From NCBI GenBank assembly GCA_001803795.1, contig MHEK01000010.1, positions 1 to 32,043 of the forward strand: a stretch of DNA of 32,043 nt. Reading direction: 5' to 3'. Each line of letters starts with the position of its first letter. Position 1 is the stretch's first letter. Shown here in pieces: positions 16,721 to 25,852 of this stretch. Made by a program: the position numbers and the translations under genes. A model generated the notes under the pieces. That model was not told where the DNA came from. It searched no databases and was given only the letters and a program-made list of their open reading frames with translations. This stretch comes from Nitrospirae bacterium RBG_16_64_22. Its GTDB lineage: Bacteria > Nitrospirota > RBG-16-64-22.

Positions 16721-19066
16721 CGAAAGTCCGTTGCGGCCGAGGCTGGGATTTTCCTGGCCTACATCATCCTGACGGCCGTCATGACGTACCCCATTGCCTT
16801 TCGCCTTTCGGCAACAGAAGACCCGGGCGACCCCTTGTTCATCGCGTGGACGATCTTCTGGGTTCAGCACCAGCTCTTCACGGATCCCATCCATCTCTTC
16901 GACGCGAACATCTTCCATCCCTATCCGGAGACGCTCGCTTTCTCGGAGCACATGATCGGTTCGGCGATCGTGGCTCTTCCCTTCCGTCTCTTCACCGATA
17001 GCCCGATCGTCGTCTACAACCTCTCCGCTCTGCTCGCGTTCATCCTCTCCGGGTACGGGACGTACCGCTTGGCGCTCCACCTGACGGGCAACCGCGCGGC
17101 GGCTTTCATCGCGGGGGCGATCTTCGCCTTCACGCCTTTCCGGACGTACCAGTTCGGCCACCTGCACGTGATGAACACGCAATGGGTCCCCTTTGCGGCG
17201 CTCTCTCTCATCCGGGCGTTCGAGACGCGCGGGGCGGCGGTCCCGCTCGCCGGGCTGGTCGTCTTCAGCCTTCTCCAGATATTCTCCTCCGGGAGCCACG
17301 CGCCGTTCTTTGTCATCATTATGGCGGGAGTGTTGGTCGCGTTGATCGCGGGAGAGGTCAGGGTCTTGGCAGACAGTCGATTGATTTTCCGTCTGTCAGC
17401 GGCCGTTCTTGTGGTTGGGCTATTTGTGGCGCCTTTGTGGCAGACTTACCGTTCGGTCAGGAATGAGCATGCATTTCGCACTGACCCTCCACCGAGGTTC
17501 TTTTCGGCTGTGCCGATACACTACTTGGCTGCACCGCCGCAAAACAGGCTCTACGCGCCGATCACTTGGCGCCTCGGGCACTATGAGAGCCACCTGTTTC
17601 CGGGTCTTGTCCCAATCCTCGGGGCGTTGTTGGCGTTTCTCCCGATAAGAAGACTTGCAGAACCTGATGCCGAAGTCCTTATGGTAAATGGGAGCCTGAA
17701 AGGCGGACGCCGGAAGGAGGCCGTCCTTATTCTGGACTTGGCTGTTCTTTTATCGTTCCTGTTTCTTGTTGTCGTAATATTCCTTGGCGAGGTTCATTTG
17801 GTTCTGGGCTTGCGGATAAACCTAAAGAGCCTCTGGCCGGCATGGATAACGCTTCTCGTTCTTCTTGCCGTTCGATGGCAGATCGGCCGCGGCCGACCTT
17901 TCCTGCAAAGGTACACTCTTGGGGGCAGGCTTCCGCTTGTGTGGCTTCTGCTTCTTCTACTGGCGATTTCGCTATCGTACGGTCCTTACGGGCCGAGCCG
18001 TTCCTTGTATAGTCGCGCGGTGTCCGTTCTTCCTGGACTCGAATTCGTGCGTGTCCCGGCCCGGATTGGGATCTTTGTTCCTTTGTTCTTGGCTGTTCTC
18101 TCATCATTTGCTTTTGTCCGCTTGTCGCGGTATACGTCTTCTCAACTCCTCTTCTCGGGATTACTTCTTGTCGTTCTTGTTGAGTCCGCCAGTATTCCTC
18201 TTCCGACAGGCTCCATACCGATTCGACCTAAAGTCTACGATGTTCTGGGGAAAACGCCGGGACCTGGTGTAGTGTTCCACTGGCCCATGTCGAGAGACGA
18301 GAAAGGAATGGGTGACCTCTTGTTGCAGTACTATTCGGTTGCGCACTGGAGGCCGCAGTTGATTGGTTACAGCGGATTCAGGCCGCCGGGATACGATGTC
18401 GTCCTGGACGCGGCCGCGAAGTTTCCTGATGAGGAGTCGATTCGGTTCCTGAGGGAAGTTGGGGTTCGTTTCGTAGTTGTGAATGAAGCGGCCATCCCAA
18501 AGGAGGCGGCGGACCGTGTCGTTCGAGAATTCGAACAGGAATCTGGGTCTAGCTTCATAGAGCGGGACGGCCCGGTCGCTCTCTACGAGTTGGCGTCCGC
18601 GCCTCCAGCGCGATCAGCCGAGGCGACCGACGCGGGCCGCGAGATTCCACGCGAAGATTGGAGAGTTTCCGGGTCCGCCGGAAGCACGCCCCCCGCTTCC
18701 GCAATCGACGGCGACAGCACGACCTCGTGGGACTCCGGGCACCCGCAGCGGCCGGGCGATCTCTTCGAGGTCGACATGGGGAAGACCTACAATCTGTCGA
18801 GGATCGAGATCCCGATGGGGGCGAGCGTCGCTGAGTTCCCGCGCGGCCTCAGGATACTTGTGTCGAATGACGGGACTCTGTGGTTGGAAGCATCGGTCTT
18901 GAAGTCGCCGCTCGCCGAATATCTTCTTCAGGCCGCGCGGACGCCGCGAGACGTCACGTTGCGGCTCTTCCTGCCGCCCGTCGAGGCGCGCTTCGTGCGG
19001 TTGGAGGTCACGCGGCCCGACCCGCGCTATGCCTGGCGCATTCCTGAATTGAGGTTCTATCGCTGA
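16715..19066 (+). CDS. Polytopic membrane protein (GT-C/DUF-type glycosyltransferase-like) with C-terminal F5/8-type-C (discoidin)-like domain
   Basis: 783 aa, many TM segments; FRLSATEDPGDPLFIAWTIFWVQHQLFTDP...; C-terminal GSTPPASAIDGDSTTSWDSGHPQRPGDLFEVDMGKTYNLSRIEI...GLRILVSNDGTLW...PPVEARFVRLEVTRP typical of F5/8C. Confidence 0.75.
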   Translation: MNRKSVAAEAGIFLAYIILTAVMTYPIAFRLSATEDPGDPLFIAWTIFWVQHQLFTDPIHLFDANIFHPYPETLAFSEHMIGSAIVALPFRLFTDSPIVVYNLSALLAFILSGYGTYRLALHLTGNRAAAFIAGAIFAFTPFRTYQFGHLHVMNTQWVPFAALSLIRAFETRGAAVPLAGLVVFSLLQIFSSGSHAPFFVIIMAGVLVALIAGEVRVLADSRLIFRLSAAVLVVGLFVAPLWQTYRSVRNEHAFRTDPPPRFFSAVPIHYLAAPPQNRLYAPITWRLGHYESHLFPGLVPILGALLAFLPIRRLAEPDAEVLMVNGSLKGGRRKEAVLILDLAVLLSFLFLVVVIFLGEVHLVLGLRINLKSLWPAWITLLVLLAVRWQIGRGRPFLQRYTLGGRLPLVWLLLLLLAISLSYGPYGPSRSLYSRAVSVLPGLEFVRVPARIGIFVPLFLAVLSSFAFVRLSRYTSSQLLFSGLLLVVLVESASIPLPTGSIPIRPKVYDVLGKTPGPGVVFHWPMSRDEKGMGDLLLQYYSVAHWRPQLIGYSGFRPPGYDVVLDAAAKFPDEESIRFLREVGVRFVVVNEAAIPKEAADRVVREFEQESGSSFIERDGPVALYELASAPPARSAEATDAGREIPREDWRVSGSAGSTPPASAIDGDSTTSWDSGHPQRPGDLFEVDMGKTYNLSRIEIPMGASVAEFPRGLRILVSNDGTLWLEASVLKSPLAEYLLQAARTPRDVTLRLFLPPVEARFVRLEVTRPDPRYAWRIPELRFYR

Positions 19067-20004
19067 TGGATCCGCTCACTCATATAGGCACGGGTTTCGT
19101 CCTCGCGCGCGCGGGTCTCGGGGCGCGGCACGGCCGGGCGGCTGTCGTCACGCTCGTAACAGCCTCGATTGCGCCCGACGTGGACTACGTGATGAAGGCC
19201 GGCGGGAATGCCGTCTATCTGGAGTTCCATCGGGGGCTGACGCATTCCTTCGCCGGGATCGTCGTCCTCTCGTTTCTTCTGGCCCTTATCATTCGCGCCA
19301 TCTTTTCCCGGTCGGAACGTCCGCCTCCCTTCGGGCCCCTCTTCGGACTGGCCCTTGCGGGGGAGGGGATCCATCTTTTCCTCGATTACATCAACGCCTA
19401 CGGCATTCGCCCTTTCCTTCCCTTCTCGGGGGTATGGATCAGCGGGGACTGGGTGTTCATCATCGATCCGTTGATCTGGCTTCTTCTGCTCGGGGCGCTC
19501 GTTTCGTCCCGGTTCAAGCCGGAGACGGCCCGTCGAGCGGCCCGGGCGGCGCTGGCGGGGATCGCGGTCTACGTCGCGCTGAGGGCCGCGGGCCACGGAC
19601 TCGCGGAGCGCGTCGTCCGCGGGCAGTTCCCCCAAGCGGTAAAGGTGGGGATCATCCCGCTGCCCGGCAATCCCCTGCCCGTTTCCTGGGGGGTCCTCCT
19701 CACGACGCCCCAGGGGACGGCGCGGGGTTGGGTATCTCTCGTCCCGCGGGCGATTGCCGTGACGGAGACATTTGCTCAACCGGACGGGGGGCCGGCCGTC
19801 TCGCGGGCACTGGGCACGTACACCGCGCGCGTTTTCCACGACTTCGCGCAGTTCCCCGTCCAGGAGGTCGAGGCGCGCCCCGACGGATGGCGCGTGGCAT
19901 GGCGGGACCTTCGGTTCTCGTTCTTGACGAACGAGCCGCGGTTCATGGCGGAAGTGCTCCTGACGCGGGACATGAACATCCGGCAGGAAGAGTTCAAGTT
20001 CTGA
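19066..20004 (+). CDS. Membrane-bound metal-dependent hydrolase (YdjM/DUF457 family-like)
   Basis: MDPLTHIGTGFVLARAGLG...SIAPDVDYVMKAGGNAVYLEFHRGLTHSFAGIVVLSF...GIHLFLDYINAYGIRPFLPF; TGATG overlap with the preceding gene. Confidence 0.85.
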   Translation: MDPLTHIGTGFVLARAGLGARHGRAAVVTLVTASIAPDVDYVMKAGGNAVYLEFHRGLTHSFAGIVVLSFLLALIIRAIFSRSERPPPFGPLFGLALAGEGIHLFLDYINAYGIRPFLPFSGVWISGDWVFIIDPLIWLLLLGALVSSRFKPETARRAARAALAGIAVYVALRAAGHGLAERVVRGQFPQAVKVGIIPLPGNPLPVSWGVLLTTPQGTARGWVSLVPRAIAVTETFAQPDGGPAVSRALGTYTARVFHDFAQFPVQEVEARPDGWRVAWRDLRFSFLTNEPRFMAEVLLTRDMNIRQEEFKF

Positions 20005-20014
20005 GAGAAGCGGG

Positions 20015-20689
20015 TCAACTCCGCGCTGGGCAGCGGAGTGGGGCGGTCGTGAGGCCTTCCTTGTAGGCCAGGGCGACGGCTTCCAGCTTGCTGTGCATGT
20101 GGAGCTTCTCGAGAATGTGCTGTGTGTGGTTCCGGACCGTGGCGTAGCTGATGAAGAGACGGTCGGCGATCTCGCGGGCCGAGCAGCCCTCGGCCATGAG
20201 CCTCAGGATCTCGCGCTCGCGGGGGCTGAGGATCGTGAGGGACGGCGCGTCTCCGTTTCCTCCATCCGGGTTCTCACGGGGGACGGGGACGGGGCGCGCG
20301 CCCGGATCATCGGGAGCATCAGCCTCCAGCGGTCTGAGGTAGTGAACGATCGTTGAGAGTTCCGGGCGTTGCGCGGGCACTACGACGATGCCGACCGAGA
20401 GGGGAACGAGGCGCCCATTCCGGTGACGGGCGGAAATGCGGAAGTTCTCGACCAGGCGGCCGTGCCGGGCCAGAGACGTGACGCGGCATCCTGAGAAGCA
20501 GGTCTTTTCCCCTCTCGCGTTCTCTCCCAGGAGCACGTCGCCGCACGGTCGGCCCAGGACTTCGCTCCGCGCGAAGCCGAGGAGGCGCTCGGCCGCGTCG
20601 TTCCACAAGATGATCCGGTCATCCGGGGCGACGGCGAAGACTCCATCCGCGGAGTTGGCCAGAACGTCGAGCAGATCCGGACGCCGCAT
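20015..20689 (-). CDS. PAS-domain LuxR-type transcriptional regulator
   Basis: PAS LANSADGVFAVAPDDRIILWNDAAERLLGFARSEVLGRPCGDVL; HTH LTILSPREREILRLMAEGCSAREIADRLFISYATVRNHTQHILEKLHMHSKLEAVALA. Confidence 0.9.
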   Translation of the reverse strand: MRRPDLLDVLANSADGVFAVAPDDRIILWNDAAERLLGFARSEVLGRPCGDVLLGENARGEKTCFSGCRVTSLARHGRLVENFRISARHRNGRLVPLSVGIVVVPAQRPELSTIVHYLRPLEADAPDDPGARPVPVPRENPDGGNGDAPSLTILSPREREILRLMAEGCSAREIADRLFISYATVRNHTQHILEKLHMHSKLEAVALAYKEGLTTAPLRCPARS

Positions 20690-20870
20690 CCTTCCCCCCG
20701 TGTGTTGCCTGGGGGGAATGCTACGAGATATCGGCGAGCCGGGTCAATCCTCTTTACCGGATCGCTTCTTCACAGGATCGTAATGCACGACGCGCCTCGG
20801 CAACCACCGGCCGCGATCCATCCGCTTCGCGGGGGATCGAATCCGCCTCATCCCCCCGCGTACGCTTTGA

Positions 20871-20898
20871 AGAACCCCGCTTTGAAAGGCGGGGTTCT
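20871..20898. terminator. Strong hairpin AGAACCCCGC-TTTGAAAG-GCGGGGTTCT (possible bidirectional terminator)
   Basis: Perfect 10-bp inverted repeat, 8-nt loop, in the region between the PAS-LuxR gene and the 3' end of the molybdoenzyme gene. Confidence 0.45.
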
Positions 20899-20943
20899 CC
20901 GACCTCTAAGGTGCTTTTCGATATTTGCATTCGTGCGCCTTGA

Positions 20944-20963
20944 CCCCGCCCCAAGGGGCGGGG
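20944..20963. terminator. Second GC-rich hairpin CCCCGCCCC-AA-GGGGCGGGG
   Basis: Perfect 9-bp inverted repeat immediately 3' of the molybdoenzyme gene stop. Confidence 0.4.
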
Positions 20964-20983
20964 ATTGCGGCGCACTGCGCGGT

Positions 20984-23515
20984 TCAAGCCTTGACGAGCC
21001 GGACGCAGTTCTCCTTGTGCAACGCCTGGCCGGAGAGAGGATCCGCCTTGGTCGGGCGGAGAAGGGCGTCCGAAGTCCCCCGTCCCCTCGCCTGGCGTCC
21101 CATCGCCGTGTGGCCGAAGCCGTGCTGGAGGCCGACGACCTCCGGGTGAATCCGGCGGGAAAGCTTCACCACGGCCTTGACCTTTCCGTGCGGGGACTCC
21201 ACCCAGACCGCGTCTCCGCCCCGCAGGCCGAGCTTCCGGGCCGTCTCGGGGTTCACGATAAGAGGATTCGCCGGCTTGATCTCCAGGAGCCACGGGTTGT
21301 TCTGGGTGCGCGTGTGAGTGTGGCTCGCCTCCTTCCAGTTGATCAGGTAGAGGGGATATTCGGAAGATGGCTGCCAGTCCCGGGGCGCGTAGACGGGAAG
21401 GGGATCGACGGGCTTGCCGGCCGCGTCCTTCTTTTCGCCCAGCCACTTGGAGAAGAACTCGATTTTTCCGCTCTTGGTGGCGAATCCCTTCACGGCCTTT
21501 CCGCCGATGACCGTCCCGATCCGCTTGCCGCCCTTGTCCTTGGGTTTGTCGTAGACTGCCGTCCCCTCGGCGCGCCCCGATCTATCGGGGTCGAAAAAAG
21601 CGCCCTTGAGCTTCTCGGGGGGAACGGGTTCCGCGTATTTTTCGTACCGCGTCCCCTTCTTGTCCACCCAGACCGCGCCGGGGAGTTTCCTTAGCTCATC
21701 GAGCGTCATCTTCGGCGCGCCCTCAACCAGCTCCTTGGAGAGGAAGTCCTCGTACCACGCGGTCACGTCCTCGATCGGCTTTTCCGAAAGCGGGCCGATC
21801 CGGAAGAAGTCCTTTCCGTTCGCGTCGCGGATCCCGATCTTTCTCCCCAGGAGCGCCACGAGTTCGTACTCCGCCGGCTGGCCGAAGAGCGGCTTGACTA
21901 CCGGCTGCCTCAGCCCCAGCGCGGGCCACGTGACCCAGTGGGAGTTGAGGTCGTACCTCTCCAGGTAGACCGTGCCCGGCAGGACGTAGTCCGCCATCAT
22001 CGCCGTCTCGCTCATCATCGTGTCCACGACCACGACGGTCTCGAGCTTCGCGAGCGCTTTGGCCACGGTGTCGGTCCCCGGGACCGACATCATCGGGTTT
22101 TGGAAGACGCAGACGAGCATCTTCGGCCGGTACGGCCCCTTCCCCTCGGCCAGGTTGGAGAAGAGTTGGCAGTAGACGCCGGAACCGTGCCCCAACGGAT
22201 ACTTCCCCAGATCGTCGAAGCGCGGTTCCTTCCTTGTCTTCTGCGCCGCGTCGTCCGGGTGGACCTCCTGGTGCTTGTTCCCCCGCTTGTCCGGCATGAC
22301 CATCGTGCCGGGCCGGTCGTAGGAGCCGACGAGGGCGTTGAGAATCGCGATGGCCCGTCCGCCCTGGACGCCGTTCGAGTGCTGTCCCGGGCCGCTCCAG
22401 ACGTCGGCCAAGGCCGGCTTGGCCGCGGCGAATTCCCGCGCCAGCCGCTCGATCGTCCGGGCCGGGACCGTGGTGATCTTCTCGGCCCAGGCCGGCGTCT
22501 TGTCGGAGACGTACCGGGCGTACTCGTCGAAGCCGACGGACCACTTTGCGATGGACTCCTTGTCGTGGAGGCCGTCCCGGATGATCACGTGGCCCATGGC
22601 CAGGGCCAGGGCGCCGTCGGTGCTCGGCCGGATCGGAACCCACTCGTGGGCCTTGGCCGCCGTGTCCGACAGGTATGGGTCCACGACCACGAGACGAGCG
22701 CCCCGCTCAATCGCCCGGGTGATGATCCGCGGGAGGTGGACCCACTTGATCGCCGAGGCCGGGTTCCATCCGAAGAGCATGATGTGCTTCGACTGGATGA
22801 AGTCGGCGAGCGGCCGGCCGTCGCCCATCACCGTCCCGAAGGAGGCCTTGCGCGCGACGTCGCAGAGGTTTGAGTGGTTGACGTAGTTGGGCGTCCCGAA
22901 CAGCTTGCAGAAGTCGGCCTGGATGTGGGTGAAGGAGTGGTCTTCGCTCATCCATAGGAGCTTGTGCGCCTCGCCCGCGCCGCGGAGCGCCTTCATCTTC
23001 GCGGCGATCTCTTCCACGGCCTGGTCCCAGGAGATCTCCTGCCACTTGGGGTCCGCGCCGACGGACTTGTCCCGGTTGGCGCGCTTGAGCGGTTTCTTGA
23101 TCCGGTCCGGGTCGTAGAGCTGGACGATCCCGGCGTTCCCCTTGGGACAGATTGCGCCTCCCTCCGCGCAGCCGTACTCCTCCGTGTATCCCTCGAAGAA
23201 GTCGGTGGAGATGTTGGTGTAGTTGTTCGGGTTCCAGGGGTTCGGCTCGATCTTCTCCACGACGCCGTTCACCACGTGCGCGAGGATGCCCGACTGTCCC
23301 CCGCACATGTTGCAGCAGGAGGGAATCCACTTCCCCGCGTCGCGCCCCCACGTCTCGACGCCGGCGGCGCTGGCGGGGATCGCGTGTTCGCCGGACCCCA
23401 CCGTCCCGCAGCCCGTGAGCGTCCCCGCTCCCGCGGCCGCCGCCGCGGTCGCGGCGGAGAGCTTCAGGAACTTGCGGCGGCCGATTTTCTCGTCGAAGAC
23501 ATACATGTTGTCCAC
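20984..23515 (-). CDS. Molybdopterin oxidoreductase catalytic subunit (DMSO-reductase superfamily, PsrA/PhsA/ArrA-like), Tat-exported, possible lipoprotein
   Basis: 843 aa; Tat motif GRRKFLKLSAATAAAAAGAGTLTGC (lipobox LTGC), N-terminal CCNMCGGQSGILAHVVNG...GGAICPKGNAGI, SWDQAVEEIAAKM, putative Mo ligand Cys in NHSNLCDVAR; C-terminal molydopterin-binding region NPETARKLGLRGGDAVWVESPHGKVKAVVKLS. Confidence 0.92.
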   Translation of the reverse strand: MDNMYVFDEKIGRRKFLKLSAATAAAAAGAGTLTGCGTVGSGEHAIPASAAGVETWGRDAGKWIPSCCNMCGGQSGILAHVVNGVVEKIEPNPWNPNNYTNISTDFFEGYTEEYGCAEGGAICPKGNAGIVQLYDPDRIKKPLKRANRDKSVGADPKWQEISWDQAVEEIAAKMKALRGAGEAHKLLWMSEDHSFTHIQADFCKLFGTPNYVNHSNLCDVARKASFGTVMGDGRPLADFIQSKHIMLFGWNPASAIKWVHLPRIITRAIERGARLVVVDPYLSDTAAKAHEWVPIRPSTDGALALAMGHVIIRDGLHDKESIAKWSVGFDEYARYVSDKTPAWAEKITTVPARTIERLAREFAAAKPALADVWSGPGQHSNGVQGGRAIAILNALVGSYDRPGTMVMPDKRGNKHQEVHPDDAAQKTRKEPRFDDLGKYPLGHGSGVYCQLFSNLAEGKGPYRPKMLVCVFQNPMMSVPGTDTVAKALAKLETVVVVDTMMSETAMMADYVLPGTVYLERYDLNSHWVTWPALGLRQPVVKPLFGQPAEYELVALLGRKIGIRDANGKDFFRIGPLSEKPIEDVTAWYEDFLSKELVEGAPKMTLDELRKLPGAVWVDKKGTRYEKYAEPVPPEKLKGAFFDPDRSGRAEGTAVYDKPKDKGGKRIGTVIGGKAVKGFATKSGKIEFFSKWLGEKKDAAGKPVDPLPVYAPRDWQPSSEYPLYLINWKEASHTHTRTQNNPWLLEIKPANPLIVNPETARKLGLRGGDAVWVESPHGKVKAVVKLSRRIHPEVVGLQHGFGHTAMGRQARGRGTSDALLRPTKADPLSGQALHKENCVRLVKA

Positions 23516-23522
23516 CTCCCTC

Positions 23523-24786
23523 TTACTCTTCGCCCGGATACGACTGGTGTTCCACCATGGGCAGCCGACGCATGACGAAGTAGGTCAGCAGGGCTGTCAG
23601 CGCAACGATCCCCCAACTGGAGAGCCATTCCACCCCGTTGGGGACGTAGAGCGCCGTAAGCCGCCCGGAGCTCACCGCCGTGTCCAGGCCGGGGAACACG
23701 GGCACGGCCTGGGCCGGGATGACGTCATTGAGCCTCTCGCCAAAGAGTCCGATCGTCACGAGAAGTCCCGCCAGCCCCAGGCGGCCCGGCGTCGCGCGCT
23801 CAACCCGCCCGTAAATCAGGAGAATCGGGAGCGCCGCGCCGACCGCGAGCTGGAGGATCCAGAAGACCCACCAGAACGGCCCGAAGAGGGTGAGCCGCAG
23901 TACCGCCAGGTGGTCCGGCACGCCGCCGTAGAACCCCGTCAGGAGTTCGACGGCCAGGATGAAGAGATTTATGACAAGGAGGACGCCCGTGAGCCGCGCG
24001 AGCGTCTGAAGAAGCGCGCGATCTTTCTCGGGCGCGGGGACGACCATGGCCCGGACGAACAGCATCAAGGCGGCGGCGGAGGTGAGGGCCGAGACGGTCG
24101 AGCCCAGAGCGAAGCCCGGCGAGAACCAGGCGGGCCGAGCCTTGACCACGGCGAAGACCATGTCGGTGGCGGCCGCCAGGGCGATCGGGATCCCGATGAT
24201 GCTGATCAGTCTCACGCGCCGCAGGTTCGACGTCGCACGCCCGCCTCGTCTCAGGGTCATCCGGGCACCGGAACCCCAGGCTCAGGAGCCGATAGAACCC
24301 TTGGGCAGATCCCTTCGCCTCGGAACCCCATCGGGACAGATCGCACCGCATGAGGAAGTACAGGGCAAGGAGGAGAATCCCCGCGTAGGCCGTGTAGAGG
24401 TAGACCTCCCACGGGAGAACGGAGCGCCACTGCGGGTAAACCAGAACGTGCCAGAACCGCTCCCAATGGCCCAGGTCCACGCTGATGAAGGCCAGCCCCG
24501 CGGCCAGGCACGCCAGCGCCTGGACGAGCGCCAGGCGCCCCACGCCCGCGAGCCTCTTGCCGACGATCTGGTCCTCGAAGCGGCGGCCGACGCTCACCCG
24601 CCCCGCGCCAGCGAGCCTGTCGCTTCGGAAGACGTAGACCGTGGTGGAGAGAAGGAAGGAGCCCGCCGAAAGGCCGATGAAGAAGATGTAGAAGGCGACC
24701 CACAACCCCCAGGGCACGACGGTCCCGAGAGCCGTCACCCCAAGCCCTTTCCCCATCCGGTAAAGGAGCACGGGGACTCCGACCAT
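23523..24786 (-). pseudogene. NrfD/PsrC-type membrane quinol-oxidoreductase subunit, split by an apparent frameshift near 24260 (could be a sequencing error)
   Basis: N-terminal half in one frame (GTVVPWGLWVAFYIFFIGLSAGSFLLSTTVYVFRSDRLAGAGR...WEVYLYTAYAGILLLALYFLMRCDLSRWGSEAKGSAQGFYRLLSLGFR) and C-terminal half in another (NLRRVRLISIIGIPIALAAATDMVFAVVKARPAWFSPGFALGSTVSALTSAAALMLFVRAM...). Confidence 0.8.
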
Positions 24787-24986
24787 GGCCACGACGGCCA
24801 GAAGCTGACGTCCTGTCTCAGCACGCCGCCGCGCGCGCCGTGCATCGGCGCGCCGGTGCCGTGGCCGGCGCTGCCGGGCTGGCAGGAAGACCGGCTCGCG
24901 CAGACGTGGCCGGCGGGGAGGTGCCGTTTGCCGAACCTCCGAAGGTTGCTGCGGGAGTCTGATGTGATCAAGCCGCAACGGCTTAA

Positions 24987-25733
24987 TCAGGCGGTGATGA
25001 ACATTTTTATCGCGGCAATCACGAGCACCACGCCGAGCAGCTGACGCAGTCGCACCGGCGCCAGCCGCCGCACCACCAGTTCCGAGCCCACGGCCGCGCC
25101 TCCGAGCGCGACGAGTGTCATCCATGCCAGTCCGCGCGGGAGATTGGTTCCCGCTGAAAACAGTCCGGCCAGTCCCGCGACGGAGTTGATCAGGATGAAC
25201 CCCGCCGAAACCGCGGCAGTCGTGCGCATGTTGGCCCAGCCCAGGAACAGCAGCAACGGACTCAGAAAAATCCCGCCGCCGACTCCGGTAAGTCCCGAGA
25301 CAAAACCGAGAACCGCGCCCACTGGCAGCGCCACCGCCAAAGGCGGCACGGCACGCGTCGGCGACTCGTGGCTGGTCAGGAGCAGGCGCCACGCGGCCAC
25401 CAGCAGCGTGGCGCCCACGAGGTACTGATACGTGCGGTTGTGCAGCTGCCAGGCACCGCCGATGAACGCTGCGGGTACCGACCCCAGGGCAAACGGCCAG
25501 AACAGGCCGGCATCGAAAAATCCGGCGCGCCACAGGCGCGCGAATACCAGTCCCGCGACCACGATGTTCATGACCAGCGCCGAGGGTTTCATGAGTGCGG
25601 CGGAAACACCGAAAAGCGCCATCGCCGCCAGATAGCCGGAGGCGCCGCCATGGCCGACCGAGGAGTAAAGCGTAGCCGCCGCGGCAATCGCCGCGAGCAG
25701 CCACAGGAACAAAGTCGGATCGAGCGCTTCCAA
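24987..25733 (-). CDS. TSUP-family (TauE/SafE) membrane transporter
   Basis: 248 aa; LLAAIAAAATLYSSVGHGGASGYLAAMALFGVSAALMKPSALVMNIVVA...GFVSGLTGVGGGIFLSPLLLFLGWANMRTTAAVSAGFILINSVAGLAG; TTG start; the true start may differ. Confidence 0.9.
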   Translation of the reverse strand: MEALDPTLFLWLLAAIAAAATLYSSVGHGGASGYLAAMALFGVSAALMKPSALVMNIVVAGLVFARLWRAGFFDAGLFWPFALGSVPAAFIGGAWQLHNRTYQYLVGATLLVAAWRLLLTSHESPTRAVPPLAVALPVGAVLGFVSGLTGVGGGIFLSPLLLFLGWANMRTTAAVSAGFILINSVAGLAGLFSAGTNLPRGLAWMTLVALGGAAVGSELVVRRLAPVRLRQLLGVVLVIAAIKMFITA

Positions 25734-25814
25734 GTATCAGCTCTGTGGCACGATGGAGTGGGACATGCTAGAAATCATGCAATGTTCGAAGTGAGACATC
25801 TTAGCTTGATTTTT

Positions 25815-25852
25815 GCGGCGAAAAAAACCGCCGGCGTGATGTTTTTCGCCGC
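25815..25852. repeat. Inverted repeat GCGGCGAAAAA / TTTTTCGCCGC in the spacer between TSUP and FeS genes
   Basis: 11-bp perfect inverted repeat at 25815-25825 and 25842-25852; the loop contains CCGCCGGCG. Confidence 0.7.

Noticed and set aside
16689-16722. CRISPR-like array
   Set aside because: Contiguous octamers without unique spacers; a simple tandem repeat, no cas genes.
23800-25704. 634-aa - strand ORF as one protein
   Set aside because: It fuses an alternate frame of TSUP, the NrfD N-terminal half and an alternate frame of the NrfD C-terminal half; only the middle is genuine coding sequence.
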